Below, piece by piece: positions 39,150 to 49,207 of a DNA stretch of 64,000 nt. Under the pieces are notes generated by a model. It did no database searches. It was given only the letters and a program-made list of their open reading frames with translations, and had not been told where the DNA came from. Position 1 is the stretch's first letter, and each line of letters begins with the position of its first letter. A program made the position numbers and the translations under genes. The DNA is from Formosa sp030427735 (lineage in GTDB: Bacteria > Bacteroidota > Bacteroidia > Flavobacteriales > Flavobacteriaceae), in assembly GCF_051200825.1 (NCBI RefSeq), contig NZ_CP195158.1, forward strand, positions 2,976,001 to 3,040,000, written 5' to 3'.

Positions 39150-40436
39150 CTACAAACCTCCCAAAAGTTTGATAGTCATAATAAGCATACCTACTATTCC
39201 CCCAACTATAGCACCGTTAAGACGGATGTATTGTAAATCTTCGCCAACTTTGGCCTCGATCTGTTCTACGAGTTCGACATTAGACAGCTTCCCTAAACTT
39301 TCGGCAACTAATTCGCCAATTTTGTGATGATTCTTATCGATCAACTGCAATAACGTGGACTTTAACCATGCATCAGTGCGCGCTAATTTCGAGGCATCGT
39401 TATGCAATGCTTCTAACGAGGTCTGCAACTTTGCTTTTAAAAATATAGTGGTATCGCTTTCATCTTCAAACAATTGTTCGTGAATAACATGTTTTAATCG
39501 AGTTAAAGCTTGTTGCACTACCCCAGAATCCATCAAACGCAATAAAAACTGTTCGCCAAAAACATTAACATCGTGTATTGCAGGATCGTTCTCTGTAGTT
39601 AAACGTTGGCCATAAGCGTACAACTGCTGGTCTAATGCCTGAATAATTTTATGATCGCCAGGAGCTGCCTGTATGTCTACAACCAATTCGTAAAGTTGCT
39701 CCTGTATGCCTTCAGCAATACGTTGTGGTTTTATAGCGCCAAAAATTTGTCCAGCACCTACCAAGAAGCCTTTAAATGCCGACCCTTCTTTTTGTTTTCC
39801 CACTTGGATTTTAACTTCGGTAACTAAAAATTCTAAAGTTGCTGGCTCGGCTATTTTATCTTTGAGCACATCTAAAAACACTTTTACAATACCATAATGG
39901 TCTTTTTGATCTACAGTCTGTTTTAATAAATCTCCCAAAGGCTTAGCTATGTTATTGCCTTTACAAGCCGGACGAATAATATCTTCTAAACTGGTAACTA
40001 CTGGCTCCGAATCTAATTTCTGCAATAGTTGCTCCAATTCTGGTTGTAAGGTGTCCCAAATAGAAGTTTGGTTTTCACGATCTAGTAAATAGGTAACAAT
40101 AGGTTTGGTTAGCGATACTTCGGAAATTTTATCGTTAAGCATAGACTTAGACAACCATTCGTTGTTAACCAAATCTACAATTCCAGCCGAAAGTTTCTCT
40201 CTGCTTTTTACTATAATATTGGTATGCTTTTTAACATAGGGAATAGGAATTTCTTGAAACAAAGCCCGTACAGCAAACCAATCGGCTACCCCACCAACCA
40301 CAGCCGCTTCAAAACCAGCAAGTAAAATTTCTAAAGCAACGCCGTGGTACCATTCCATTTTTTTTACGACCAGTCCTACAATCAATAAACAAACCGCTAT
40401 GGCTAGCGATCTATTTCCTAATCTATTCTTTTTCAT
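39150..40436 (-). CDS. DUF445 family membrane protein
   Basis: About 428 residues from the ATG at 40436 (a GTG two codons upstream is also open). Membrane helices lie near the N terminus (SLAIAVCLLIVGLVVKK and the VVGGVADWFAVRALF region) and at the C terminus (GAIVGGIVGMLIMTIKLL), with a long soluble helical middle. The GxVADWFAVRALFxxP sequence is the DUF445 (YjiN-like) signature. The function of this family is not established; a role at the inner membrane or envelope is inferred from topology. It stands alone, with an aromatic amino acid hydroxylase divergent upstream. Confidence 0.88.
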   Translation of the reverse strand: MKKNRLGNRSLAIAVCLLIVGLVVKKMEWYHGVALEILLAGFEAAVVGGVADWFAVRALFQEIPIPYVKKHTNIIVKSREKLSAGIVDLVNNEWLSKSMLNDKISEVSLTKPIVTYLLDRENQTSIWDTLQPELEQLLQKLDSEPVVTSLEDIIRPACKGNNIAKPLGDLLKQTVDQKDHYGIVKVFLDVLKDKIAEPATLEFLVTEVKIQVGKQKEGSAFKGFLVGAGQIFGAIKPQRIAEGIQEQLYELVVDIQAAPGDHKIIQALDQQLYAYGQRLTTENDPAIHDVNVFGEQFLLRLMDSGVVQQALTRLKHVIHEQLFEDESDTTIFLKAKLQTSLEALHNDASKLARTDAWLKSTLLQLIDKNHHKIGELVAESLGKLSNVELVEQIEAKVGEDLQYIRLNGAIVGGIVGMLIMTIKLLGGL

Positions 40437-40651
40437 GTCCACTTAATTTCTACAGTAAGTTTATAAAAAATATCTAAAAACAGATGTTCTATTTGCAATT
40501 AATATTGAAAAAATCCAATCTTACATCCATTACATCTAACTGATTTCCCAAAGTTCTATTAGCTATTACACTAGCGCTTATTATATGGCTTTAACACAAT
40601 TTAACGCCTAGATTTCCTATTTTTACAAGAACAAACTAAAACAGACTCCCC

Positions 40652-42406
40652 GTGAACGCTATTGTTTCCAACAGCATATTAGACCGATTACCTGCTCATT
40701 TAAAGCAATTTATAAAACCGCAACACTATAACGATTACACCGCTGTAAACCAAGCAGTATGGCGTTATGTAATGCGTAAAAATGTAGACTATTTAAGCAC
40801 GGTCGCACACAATTCGTATCTGTTAGGGCTTAAACAAACGGGCATTGCCATAGATAGTATTCCGAATATGTATGGCATGAATCGTATTTTAAAGGAAATT
40901 GGTTGGGCTGCGGTTGCTGTAGACGGATTTATACCGCCTAATGCCTTTATGGAATTTCAAGCCTATAATGTGCTCGTTATTGCTAGTGATATCCGCCAGC
41001 TAGAACATATAGAATACACTCCTGCCCCCGATATTATTCATGAAGGTGCAGGTCATGCGCCTATTATTGCCAATCCTGAATATGCAGAATATTTAAGACG
41101 TTTTGGCGAAATTGGTTGTAAAGCCATTTCTTCGGCTAAAGATTACGAGCTTTACGAGGTTGTTAGACATTTATCCATCATAAAAGAGGCTCCAAACACG
41201 CCAGAAGCAGACATTATTGAAGCCGAAAAACAATTAGACGCGCTGCAACAAAACATGGGAGCACCTAGCGAGATGGCTAGAATTAGAAATTTACATTGGT
41301 GGACTGTAGAGTACGGACTGATTGGCACTTTAGAAAATCCTAAAATTTATGGCGCTGGTTTATTATCATCTATTGGAGAGAGTGCCTGGTGCATGACCGA
41401 TAAAGTGAAAAAACTACCATATACTATAGACGCTGTTAATCAAGATTTCGACATCACCAAACCGCAACCTCAATTATTCGTGACTCCAGATTTTGCCCAT
41501 TTAAGCTTAGTTTTAGAAGAATTTGCAAACACCATGGCACTACGAACTGGCGGATTGGCAGGACTTCAAAAATTAATAGCATCGCAAGCCTTGGGCTCTA
41601 TAGAGTTAAGTACTGGACTTCAAATTTCTGGGATATTCAATACCGTAATAGAAATTAATAACACGCCTATTTATTTTGAAACTCAAGGCCCAACCGCGCT
41701 GGCGAATCGTGAAAAAGAGTTGGTTGGCCACGGTACTAAAAATCATCCTAACGGTTTTGGTTCTCCCATCGGAAAATTAAAAGGAATTAATTTAGCCATC
41801 GAAGATATGAGTCCGCGCGATTTAAGGGCTTACAATATTTATGAAGGTGAAGTCGTAACCCTAGAATTTGAAAACCATATTATAGTGAGTGGCGAAATTA
41901 TTACAGGTAAACGCAATTTACAAGGCAAAATTATTCTTATAAGCTTTAAAGATTGTACAGTAACCTATAATAACGATATCCTCTTTAAGCCAGAATGGGG
42001 CATTTACCACATGGCCGTAGGCAAGACCGTAGTATCTGCTTTTTCAGGACCGGCAGACTATAACAGTTTCAATTTGGTTACACACACACAAAGTTCGCAA
42101 ACCATTAAAATAAAACAAACACCAGAGCAATTGCACTTAGAACGTTTATACCAACAGGTGCGCGACTATCGCGAAGGTAAAAACACGACTATATCGCGAA
42201 CTAAAATTCTTGAAGCTGTTATAGAGCATCATCCAAACGATTGGTTACTCGCTGTAGAACTATACGAATTAGCCCTAAACCCAAAGGACACCGAATTACA
42301 ACAACATGTTTTACAACACCTGGAAACTGTAAAATTGAATCGACCAGAAGTTGGCCACCTTATAGATGGCGGTTTGGAAATTATTAATAAAAAAATATCG
42401 GTGTAA
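40652..42406 (+). CDS. Biopterin-dependent aromatic amino acid hydroxylase (phenylalanine 4-monooxygenase-like)
   Basis: Hydroxylates an aromatic amino acid, most likely Phe to Tyr, with tetrahydropterin and O2 at a mononuclear iron. The iron ligands are visible: His130 and His135 (HEGAGH) and Glu220 (WWTVEYG), spaced as in the family. At 584 residues it is much longer than Pseudomonas PhhA (about 262). The catalytic domain is in the first half; the C-terminal 230 residues (about from GSPIGKLKG) are an extra region common to Bacteroidota members and of unknown role. The start is GTG at 40652. Confidence 0.9.
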   Translation: MNAIVSNSILDRLPAHLKQFIKPQHYNDYTAVNQAVWRYVMRKNVDYLSTVAHNSYLLGLKQTGIAIDSIPNMYGMNRILKEIGWAAVAVDGFIPPNAFMEFQAYNVLVIASDIRQLEHIEYTPAPDIIHEGAGHAPIIANPEYAEYLRRFGEIGCKAISSAKDYELYEVVRHLSIIKEAPNTPEADIIEAEKQLDALQQNMGAPSEMARIRNLHWWTVEYGLIGTLENPKIYGAGLLSSIGESAWCMTDKVKKLPYTIDAVNQDFDITKPQPQLFVTPDFAHLSLVLEEFANTMALRTGGLAGLQKLIASQALGSIELSTGLQISGIFNTVIEINNTPIYFETQGPTALANREKELVGHGTKNHPNGFGSPIGKLKGINLAIEDMSPRDLRAYNIYEGEVVTLEFENHIIVSGEIITGKRNLQGKIILISFKDCTVTYNNDILFKPEWGIYHMAVGKTVVSAFSGPADYNSFNLVTHTQSSQTIKIKQTPEQLHLERLYQQVRDYREGKNTTISRTKILEAVIEHHPNDWLLAVELYELALNPKDTELQQHVLQHLETVKLNRPEVGHLIDGGLEIINKKISV

Positions 42407-42407
42407 A

Positions 42408-43160
42408 CTATCTATAACCTTCTAAAACACGCTTGGTAAAATCGCTTAACACTAATGTTCCACTAATTTGGGCACGCTCGGCAAGTAATTCATCCCAATG
42501 GTCGGTGTTGTTCCAAATTACTTTTTTCATGGCTTGCAAAGCGTCTGGATTGTAACTTGCTAGTTTTTTAGCTAGAATGGCTACGGCATCATCTAAAGCT
42601 TCAATACTTTCGAAAACTTCTGCGAAAAGTCCGTTGTTTTTTGCCCAATCTGCGCTGTAAAATGTTTCGGCATTTAACGTCATTTGCGACATATTCGAAA
42701 CGCCTATTTTGCGAGTAACGGCAGGTTCTATTACAAACGGCCCAATACCAATACTTAATTCACTTAACTTTATTGAGGCATATTGGGTTGCTAAACAATA
42801 ATCTGCTGCTGCTGCAAGACCTACTCCCCCGCCAACAGCTTTACCTTGCACGCGACCAATAATGGGTTTACTGCACTTTCGCATGGCATTAATTACGTGG
42901 GCAAACCCCAAAAAGAAGGCTTTACCTGCAACTTCATCATCAATTAAAATTAACTCGTTAAAACTAGCTCCGGCACAAAATGTTCTGTCACCGCCACTTT
43001 GCAAGACTATAACTTGCACATCGTCTGTTGCTCCCGCCCATTCTATTTTAACTTTCAATTGCTGTAACAAATCGCTAGGCAAAGCATTATGAGATGGATG
43101 AAAAAAGGTGATATAACATACACGATTTTCGATGCTATGTTTTACAAAGGGCTGTTCCAT
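42408..43160 (-). CDS. Enoyl-CoA hydratase/isomerase family protein
   Basis: A crotonase-fold enzyme of 250 residues, starting at the ATG 43160 (MEQPFVKHSIENRV); the frame is open 18 codons further up but without support. The oxyanion-hole segments FCAGASFNEL and GRVQGKAVGGGVGLAAAADY are clear. Glu in KLSELSIGIGP fits one of the two catalytic Glu positions. Substrate is unknown; beta-oxidation or phenylacetate/aromatic CoA pathways are possible. Its stop abuts that of the hydroxylase (convergent, 1 base apart), so no terminator fits between them. Confidence 0.88.
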   Translation of the reverse strand: MEQPFVKHSIENRVCYITFFHPSHNALPSDLLQQLKVKIEWAGATDDVQVIVLQSGGDRTFCAGASFNELILIDDEVAGKAFFLGFAHVINAMRKCSKPIIGRVQGKAVGGGVGLAAAADYCLATQYASIKLSELSIGIGPFVIEPAVTRKIGVSNMSQMTLNAETFYSADWAKNNGLFAEVFESIEALDDAVAILAKKLASYNPDALQAMKKVIWNNTDHWDELLAERAQISGTLVLSDFTKRVLEGYR

Positions 43161-43264
43161 ATTTAATACTGATTTAGTAAAAAATCGAAGATACAGATTT
43201 TTTAAGTTACCCAAACGGAAGTTTTCATTTTCCTATTAAAAGCCGTATTTTTATAAAAAAAGTC

Positions 43265-43570
43265 ATGGGATTACTAGATTTTATGTTTAGACGGCAGCGG
43301 AGGGATATCATGGATTTTAAATCTAGAGGAGCTATTATTTTAGATGTTCGATCTAAAAAAGAATATAAAGAAAACCACATTTTAGGCTCCGAAAACATTC
43401 CGGCAAGCGATTTACAACAGCATATTAAAAAGCTAAAAACCACACAAAAACCTTTTATTGTATGCTGTGCCAGTGGGGTACGATCTGCTAAAGCTGTAAA
43501 ATATTTATTGATTAACGGTATTGAGGCTACTAATGGCGGCAGTTACCAAAATTTACAAAAACTATTATAG
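43265..43570 (+). CDS. Single-domain rhodanese-like protein
   Basis: A 101-residue cytosolic sulfurtransferase domain. ILDVRSKKEYKENHILGSENIPAS is the typical N-terminal rhodanese signature. The active-site loop CASGVRS puts the nucleophile at Cys68 (Cys67 precedes it). The domain transfers sulfane sulfur; the partner is unknown. Its last 6 bases overlap the convergent DUF4230 gene. Confidence 0.92.
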   Translation: MGLLDFMFRRQRRDIMDFKSRGAIILDVRSKKEYKENHILGSENIPASDLQQHIKKLKTTQKPFIVCCASGVRSAKAVKYLLINGIEATNGGSYQNLQKLL

Positions 43571-44179
43571 TTTTAAGGTATCTAAAGTATCTGTATTGGT
43601 AATGGGCGTACTGTTGTAAGTTAAGGTCCAGCCTAACGAATTGGTTAGAATATAAAATTTAGAAAGTTCGCTAATCAATCTGTTTTTAGCATTCTTTTTA
43701 AAGTCCGATGCATTAACTTTTTTCATTAACGACGATTTTACTCTGTTTTTGATGGTGTTGTAATCTTTGGCTTCAAACTGATTTAAAAAATCGGCTTGAA
43801 TGTCGTAATACTCAAACTCTGGATTAATTTTTATCTCCGCTTCAGGGATATATGTAATATTCAATATTTTGTTATGCTCGTCTATTTCATATTTTAACTG
43901 ACTCAAATCGTAAGCAATACTAACATCGGCATTTACAACTACTAAAGCTTTCTTTTCGGCCGAAACTAAATAAGGGAACACTTCTTTCGAGTCTTTATAA
44001 CTAAATACTTCGCTAAAATGCCCTTCGGTTACAACCAATTTCCCTACATTTTTTATTTGCTCTTGGATCAATAAAGAATGTTCTAAAACAGCCTCTTTTT
44101 TAGATTGCTCTGTAGTACAATACCGAAAAGTAAAAAATAGCGCCACCAAAACTATGGCAACATACGTTAGCTTTCGCAT
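43565..44179 (-). CDS. DUF4230 domain protein
   Basis: A 204-residue protein with an N-terminal signal-anchor (YVAIVLVALFFTFRYC) and a soluble domain with KLVVTEGHFSEVFSYKDSKE and KKALVVVNADVSIAYDLSQL, which fit DUF4230. Envelope location is inferred. Function unknown. It has its own transcript downstream of the hairpin at 44241-44296 and converges with the rhodanese gene. Confidence 0.85.
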   Translation of the reverse strand: MRKLTYVAIVLVALFFTFRYCTTEQSKKEAVLEHSLLIQEQIKNVGKLVVTEGHFSEVFSYKDSKEVFPYLVSAEKKALVVVNADVSIAYDLSQLKYEIDEHNKILNITYIPEAEIKINPEFEYYDIQADFLNQFEAKDYNTIKNRVKSSLMKKVNASDFKKNAKNRLISELSKFYILTNSLGWTLTYNSTPITNTDTLDTLKL

Positions 44180-44240
44180 AAAACTTGTTTTATTTAAAGA
44201 TAGAAAATATGAAGGAATTGACCTTAAAATAAAGGCATTA

Positions 44241-44296
44241 AAAAAGCATCAACTTCTGCGATACCCTTTTGTTATTCTCAGACCTTGATGCTTTTT
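44241..44296 (-). terminator. Terminator of the alaS-GSCFA operon
   Basis: AAAAAGCATCAA (44241-44252) and TTGATGCTTTTT (44285-44296) form a perfect 12-bp stem with a 32-base loop. The minus strand continues into T. It lies 120 bases after the GSCFA stop. Confidence 0.7.
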
Positions 44297-44416
44297 AACA
44301 GATTGATTAATAGCATTCCAAATTTAAAACAAATTCAACTAGTTTGTATATTTTTTAGACGATTAACACATATTTTTGACAAACAGTATATTATCTGCAA
44401 TTTTTAAAGAAAATGA

Positions 44417-45382
44417 TTACGAATTAAACACCATAAAATCGTATTCTACTTGTATTTTAGCTATTTTCTGATGCAGATCAGTAAGAAATTTTTGATGCTT
44501 CTCAGTGTCTGGCTGAAAAGGTTTGTGTTGTAATCCTTTCTGTATAACATCTACTGTTTTCATTACAGGAAGTACTTTAGTTAAAAACCACGTTTTTACA
44601 AATACCTGCCAAATATAATTTACAGCAACAGCGTTGGGATGCACCATATCGGCTTCGTAAAACCGATAATCGCGCAATTCATCCATCATCAATTCATATG
44701 CTGGAAAATAAAAACTGTTACGAACTGCTTCTTTACCTAATATTTGGTGAATGGCTGTAATTAAATGTGCTTTACTTTGTGTGTTTTCTATAAAACCATC
44801 TTTAATATGCCTAACAGGCGACACCGTAAAAATAACATTTGCCTCTGCATTTACAGATTTAATTTGAAACAGTATGCGCTCTAAAGTTTCTACAATTTCA
44901 GCAACCGATAATATTGTCTTTTTAAATTGATGTTGGGGCACCTTATGGCAATTAGCAACCACACGGTCGCTTTCTAAATGCGTATATACCCAAGCCGTTC
45001 CTAAAGTAATAACAATATGCGTACTCGATTTTAAAGCTTCGTATGTTTCTGTAACCGCTGTATTTAATCGCGTTAGCACTTCCGTTTTAGACACATCGCT
45101 TAATTGCGAATGAGCATCAAAACTTTGCCAAATATCGTTATTGTGAAACACATCGCCCTCTTGATACACTTTCCCTGTAACAGCAGCATCAATTAATTGT
45201 GCTATGGCTTTGGGTTGAAACAACACGCCAAAAGGATTCTGAAGCGTTCTGAATTTAAAGTATTGTAATTTGTTACCTATATGCTCTACAAAACAAGACC
45301 CCAACATCAAAATTTTAGAATCGTAATCTATACGTACAGATTCTGGTGCTGGAGTTATAGGGATTTCGGTAAACAATTTCAT
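44417..45382 (-). CDS. GSCFA domain protein
   Basis: A 321-residue protein with the family signature LMLGSCFVEHIG (Gly28-Phe31), HNNDIWQSFDAHSQ, and the later VIFTVSPVRHIKDGFIENTQSKA and DMVHPN motifs. The Ser in GSCF, the SPVRH segment and the Asp-x-x-His near the end resemble an SGNH-type hydrolase triad, so an esterase activity is plausible but unproven. It starts 3 bases after the alaS stop and is probably co-transcribed, a pairing common in Flavobacteriia. Confidence 0.9.
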   Translation of the reverse strand: MKLFTEIPITPAPESVRIDYDSKILMLGSCFVEHIGNKLQYFKFRTLQNPFGVLFQPKAIAQLIDAAVTGKVYQEGDVFHNNDIWQSFDAHSQLSDVSKTEVLTRLNTAVTETYEALKSSTHIVITLGTAWVYTHLESDRVVANCHKVPQHQFKKTILSVAEIVETLERILFQIKSVNAEANVIFTVSPVRHIKDGFIENTQSKAHLITAIHQILGKEAVRNSFYFPAYELMMDELRDYRFYEADMVHPNAVAVNYIWQVFVKTWFLTKVLPVMKTVDVIQKGLQHKPFQPDTEKHQKFLTDLHQKIAKIQVEYDFMVFNS

Positions 45383-45385
45383 ACT

Positions 45386-48004
45386 CTAAGCCTGCTCCAC
45401 ATAAGACTTTGCTGCTTGTAAAGCCTCGGCAATACCTTCTGGATGTTTTCCACCAGCCGTTGCAAAAAATGCTTGTCCGCCACCGCCGCCTTGAATAAAC
45501 TTACCTAATTCGCGCACCACTTGCCCAGCATTTAGATTGTGACTTGCCACTAAATCTTTAGACACGTAACACGATAATAAAGCCTTCCCGTTTTGTTCGG
45601 TTCCGAATACCAAAAAGGCTTGATCTAAACTTCCACCCAACTCGAACGATACATCTTTTATTCCAGCGGCATCCAAATCTACCTGCTTAGCTAGAAATTG
45701 TATACCGTTTATAGTTTCAATCTCTTGCTTTAAAGCCGATTTAACCTGCTGCGCTTTATCTTTTAGTAAACTATCTACTTGCTTTTTTAAACTTGCATTT
45801 TCGTCTTGTAAGATTTGAAGTGCTTTTATTGGCTCTTGGGCATTGTTTAACAACGCCTTCATTTCGAAATAAATCTTGCTGTTTTCGGTATAAAAATCGC
45901 GTACGGCATCGTTAGTAATGGCTTCAATTCTACGAATTCCAGAAGCAACAGCACTTTCCGAAGTAATCTTAAAGTGCCAAATATCGCCTGTGTTTTGCAC
46001 ATGTGTACCACCGCAAAGTTCGATAGATTTCCCAAAACGGATGGCACGCACAGTATCTCCATACTTTTCACCAAAAAGCGCCATGGCTCCTTCGTCTAAA
46101 GCTTGCTGCATAGGTATGCTGCGCTGTTCTTGTAAAGCTAATTTGCCTTCTATACGTGCATTAACAAAATTTTCGATATCCTGTAATTGCTCGTTACTTA
46201 CTTTGGAAAAGTGCGAAAAATCAAAACGCAAATGTTTAGAGTGTACGGCAGAGCCTTTTTGCTCAACATGGGTTCCTAAAATTTCTCTTAATGCTTGATG
46301 CAATAAATGTGTCGCGGTATGGTTACACGATGTTCTAAAACGCTGTTTAGCATCGACGCCTAATTTAAATACCGCGTTTAAATCGTCTGGCAGTTCTTTT
46401 ACCAAATGTATGCTAACATTATTTTCTTTTTTAGTATCTAAAATATAGTTAACATCACCATTAGGAGATTCTATATAACCTTTATCCCCTACTTGCCCGC
46501 CTCCTTCGGCATAAAATGGCGTTAAGTTAAATACCAATTGGTATAAGGTACCGTCTTTTTTAGAAACAACTTTACGGTAACGGGTAATTTTAGCTTGTAC
46601 CTCTAAAACATCGTAACCCACAAATTCTTGGGTGTCGTCGTTTAATAATATGGTCCAATCGTCTGTTGACATTTCGCTAGCCGAACGCGATCTGGATTTT
46701 TGTTTTTGCATTTCGGCATGAAACCCAGCTTCGTCTAGTTGCAATCCTTTTTCTCTTAATATTAAAGAGGTTAAATCTAAAGGAAAGCCGTAGGTATCGT
46801 AAAGTTCGAATACTTTTTCGCCTGAAATCACTTCAGTATTGGCAGCTGCTACTAGACCATTTAAAAGAATTAAACCTTGATCTAGGGTTCTTAAAAACGA
46901 TGCTTCTTCTTCCTTTATAACATTTTCTACAAGCTGTTTTTGTGTTTTAATTTCAGGAAAGGCGTCTCCCATTTTATCGCTCAACACATTAACCAATCTG
47001 TAAATAAACGGATCTTTTTGATCTAAAAAAGTAAAACTATAACGAACAGCACGACGTAATATGCGTCGTATTACATATCCAGCCCCCGTATTGCTTGGCA
47101 GTTGCCCATCTGCAATTGAAAAGGCTACTGCGCGCACGTGATCTGAAATTACACGAATCGCCACATCTACTTGGTCGTCTTTACCGTAAGTGGTTTTAGA
47201 AATGGTTTCAATTTCTCTAATTATAGGGGTGAACACATCGGTATCGTAATTCGATTGCACACCTTGAAGCACCATACACAAACGCTCGAAGCCCATACCG
47301 GTATCTATATGCTTATTAGGCAACACTTCTAAGCTACCATTGGCTTTACGGTTGTATTGCATAAATACAAGATTCCAGATTTCTACAACTTGCGGATGGT
47401 CTTTATTTACTAACTCTTTACCAGATATTTTCGCTTTTTCTTCAGCACTACGAATATCTACATGTATTTCGCTACATGGGCCACACGGACCTTGATCGCC
47501 CATTTCCCAAAAATTATCCTTTTTGTTCCCCATAAGAATACGATCTTCGGGGATAATTGCTTTCCAGATATCGTAAGCGTCTTGATCCATCGGCGTACCA
47601 TCGTTCTTGTCGCCTTCAAAAACTGTAACGTATAAAATATCTTTATCTATACCGTAAACTTCTGTTAATAATTCCCAACACCAAGTAATAGCTTCGGTCT
47701 TAAAATAATCGCCAAAACTCCAGTTACCTAGCATCTCGAATAAGGTATGGTGATAAGTATCGTACCCCACTTCTTCCAAATCGTTATGCTTTCCAGATAC
47801 ACGTAAACATTTTTGCGAATCGGTAATTCTTTTGCTTTTAGGCTCGGCATGTCCTAAAAAATATTCTTTAAAAGGTGCCATTCCAGAATTAACAAACATA
47901 AGTGTTGGGTCGTTTTTTAACACCATAGGCGCCGATGGCACTATAGTGTGACCTTTACTTTTAAAAAATTCGAGATATTTAGAACGTATGTCTTGAGATT
48001 TCAT
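45386..48004 (-). CDS. alaS: Alanyl-tRNA synthetase
   Basis: Charges tRNA-Ala. About 872 residues from the ATG at 48004 (MKSQDIRSKYLEFF); five codons upstream are open but not family-like. Class II catalytic core with FVNSGMAPFKEYFLG and the GPCGPCSEIHVD segment. The editing domain zinc site is HTATHLLHQAL plus CGGTHV. A C-Ala domain ends with a glycine-rich GGGGGQAFFATAGGKHPEG. A -7 box (TATATTTG on the minus strand) lies about 70 bases upstream. Confidence 0.97.
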   Translation of the reverse strand: MKSQDIRSKYLEFFKSKGHTIVPSAPMVLKNDPTLMFVNSGMAPFKEYFLGHAEPKSKRITDSQKCLRVSGKHNDLEEVGYDTYHHTLFEMLGNWSFGDYFKTEAITWCWELLTEVYGIDKDILYVTVFEGDKNDGTPMDQDAYDIWKAIIPEDRILMGNKKDNFWEMGDQGPCGPCSEIHVDIRSAEEKAKISGKELVNKDHPQVVEIWNLVFMQYNRKANGSLEVLPNKHIDTGMGFERLCMVLQGVQSNYDTDVFTPIIREIETISKTTYGKDDQVDVAIRVISDHVRAVAFSIADGQLPSNTGAGYVIRRILRRAVRYSFTFLDQKDPFIYRLVNVLSDKMGDAFPEIKTQKQLVENVIKEEEASFLRTLDQGLILLNGLVAAANTEVISGEKVFELYDTYGFPLDLTSLILREKGLQLDEAGFHAEMQKQKSRSRSASEMSTDDWTILLNDDTQEFVGYDVLEVQAKITRYRKVVSKKDGTLYQLVFNLTPFYAEGGGQVGDKGYIESPNGDVNYILDTKKENNVSIHLVKELPDDLNAVFKLGVDAKQRFRTSCNHTATHLLHQALREILGTHVEQKGSAVHSKHLRFDFSHFSKVSNEQLQDIENFVNARIEGKLALQEQRSIPMQQALDEGAMALFGEKYGDTVRAIRFGKSIELCGGTHVQNTGDIWHFKITSESAVASGIRRIEAITNDAVRDFYTENSKIYFEMKALLNNAQEPIKALQILQDENASLKKQVDSLLKDKAQQVKSALKQEIETINGIQFLAKQVDLDAAGIKDVSFELGGSLDQAFLVFGTEQNGKALLSCYVSKDLVASHNLNAGQVVRELGKFIQGGGGGQAFFATAGGKHPEGIAEALQAAKSYVEQA

Positions 48005-48073
48005 AACGATATGTAACAAAGTGTTTTAATTGACGTCTTACCAGAGGTAACGCCACGATATTAAATTTAAGTG

Positions 48074-48081
48074 CAAATATA
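48074..48081 (-). promoter_or_regulatory. -7 box upstream of alaS
   Basis: Plus-strand CAAATATA reads TATATTTG on the minus strand, 70 bases before the alaS ATG. No clear -33 element. Confidence 0.55.
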
Positions 48082-48139
48082 TTGTTAAATTAAGGTTCCT
48101 GTATAATCCATTTAAAAATATTCTCAATTGTTTTTTAAA

Positions 48140-48168
48140 TTTGTGAAAGAAATATTTTTGTAGGTTTG
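48140..48168 (+). promoter_or_regulatory. Promoter of the M23 peptidase-merR genes
   Basis: TTTG (48140-48143) and TAGGTTTG (48161-48168) with a 17-base spacer match the Bacteroidota sigma-A consensus well, 68 bases before the ATG. Confidence 0.75.
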
Positions 48169-48235
48169 CGAAAATACGTCGGGATTTCGGGCGTTATTAC
48201 CCTTAATTAAACGCAAAAATAGCATAAAACAGATA

Positions 48236-49207
48236 ATGAGTAAGGTTAAATATTATTATGATCCTGAAACGCTCTCGTACAAAAAAATAGAGCGCAAAAA
48301 AAGAAGAACGTTTAAATACGCTCTCGGATTTTTAACTGCCGCAGCCCTTTTCGGGTTTTTAACCGTATTTATTACAAGCCAATACGTAGAGTCTCCAAAA
48401 GAAAAAGCCCTAAAACGCGAATTGGTAAACATGCAATTACAATACGAATTGCTGGATAAAAAAATGGACGAAGCCAGCGAAGTGCTAGCAAGTCTGGAAC
48501 ATAGAGACAACAACATTTACCGTATTTATTTTGAAGCCAACCCCATTCCGGAAGAACAACGTAAAGCCGGTTTTGGAGGGATAAATCGCTATAAAGATTT
48601 AGAAGGTTACGACAACTCTAAACTGATTATAGAGAGTAACAAACGTATAGACATCTTGCAAAAACAAATAGTTGTACAATCTAAATCGCTAGACGAAATA
48701 GCAACGCTAGCAGCCGACAAAGAAAAACTGCTGGCTGCTATACCTGCCATACAACCAGTAAGTAACGAAGACCTCACCCGAATTGCTTCGGGATATGGGT
48801 ATAGAACAGACCCGTTTACTAAAGCCAGAAAATTCCATTACGGTATGGATTTTACCGCACCTCGAGGCACGCCTATTTATGCTACTGGAGATGGTAAAGT
48901 GATTCGTGCCGATAACCGATCTACAGGTTATGGCAACCATATTAGAATAGACCATGGTTATGGTTACGTTAGTTTATATGCGCACCTTTACAAATACAAT
49001 GTCAAGAAAAACCAAAAGGTAAAACGTGGTGATCTTATTGGATTTGTTGGCAGTACAGGACGTTCTGAAGCCCCCCACCTACACTACGAGATTTTTAAAG
49101 ACGAGCAGCGCATAAACCCTACAAACTTTTACTACGGCAGTTTAACGCCCGAAGAATATAACAGTTTGCTAGAAAAAGCTTCATTAGAAAACCAATCTCT
49201 AGATTAA
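48236..49207 (+). CDS. M23-family (LytM-type) peptidase, membrane-anchored
   Basis: A 323-residue envelope protein: short cytosolic N terminus, one membrane helix (about 29-50), a coiled-coil region (about 55-165) and a C-terminal M23 metallopeptidase domain. Zinc-site motifs are HYGMDF (His201, Asp205), YAH (His250) and HLH (His281/His283), so the enzyme looks active on peptidoglycan cross-bridges. The coiled coil plus LytM layout resembles EnvC/NlpD-like division factors. Its stop overlaps the ATG of the next gene by one base (TAATG), giving tight coupling to the MerR-type regulator. Confidence 0.92.
   Translation: MSKVKYYYDPETLSYKKIERKKRRTFKYALGFLTAAALFGFLTVFITSQYVESPKEKALKRELVNMQLQYELLDKKMDEASEVLASLEHRDNNIYRIYFEANPIPEEQRKAGFGGINRYKDLEGYDNSKLIIESNKRIDILQKQIVVQSKSLDEIATLAADKEKLLAAIPAIQPVSNEDLTRIASGYGYRTDPFTKARKFHYGMDFTAPRGTPIYATGDGKVIRADNRSTGYGNHIRIDHGYGYVSLYAHLYKYNVKKNQKVKRGDLIGFVGSTGRSEAPHLHYEIFKDEQRINPTNFYYGSLTPEEYNSLLEKASLENQSLD

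Noticed and set aside
39109..39327. 72-codon plus-strand frame at the edge of the dispersed repeat
   Set aside because: It runs antisense into the DUF445 gene and begins in repeat sequence; not a gene.
45918..46298. 126-codon plus-strand frame within alaS
   Set aside because: Antisense shadow caused by alaS codon usage.
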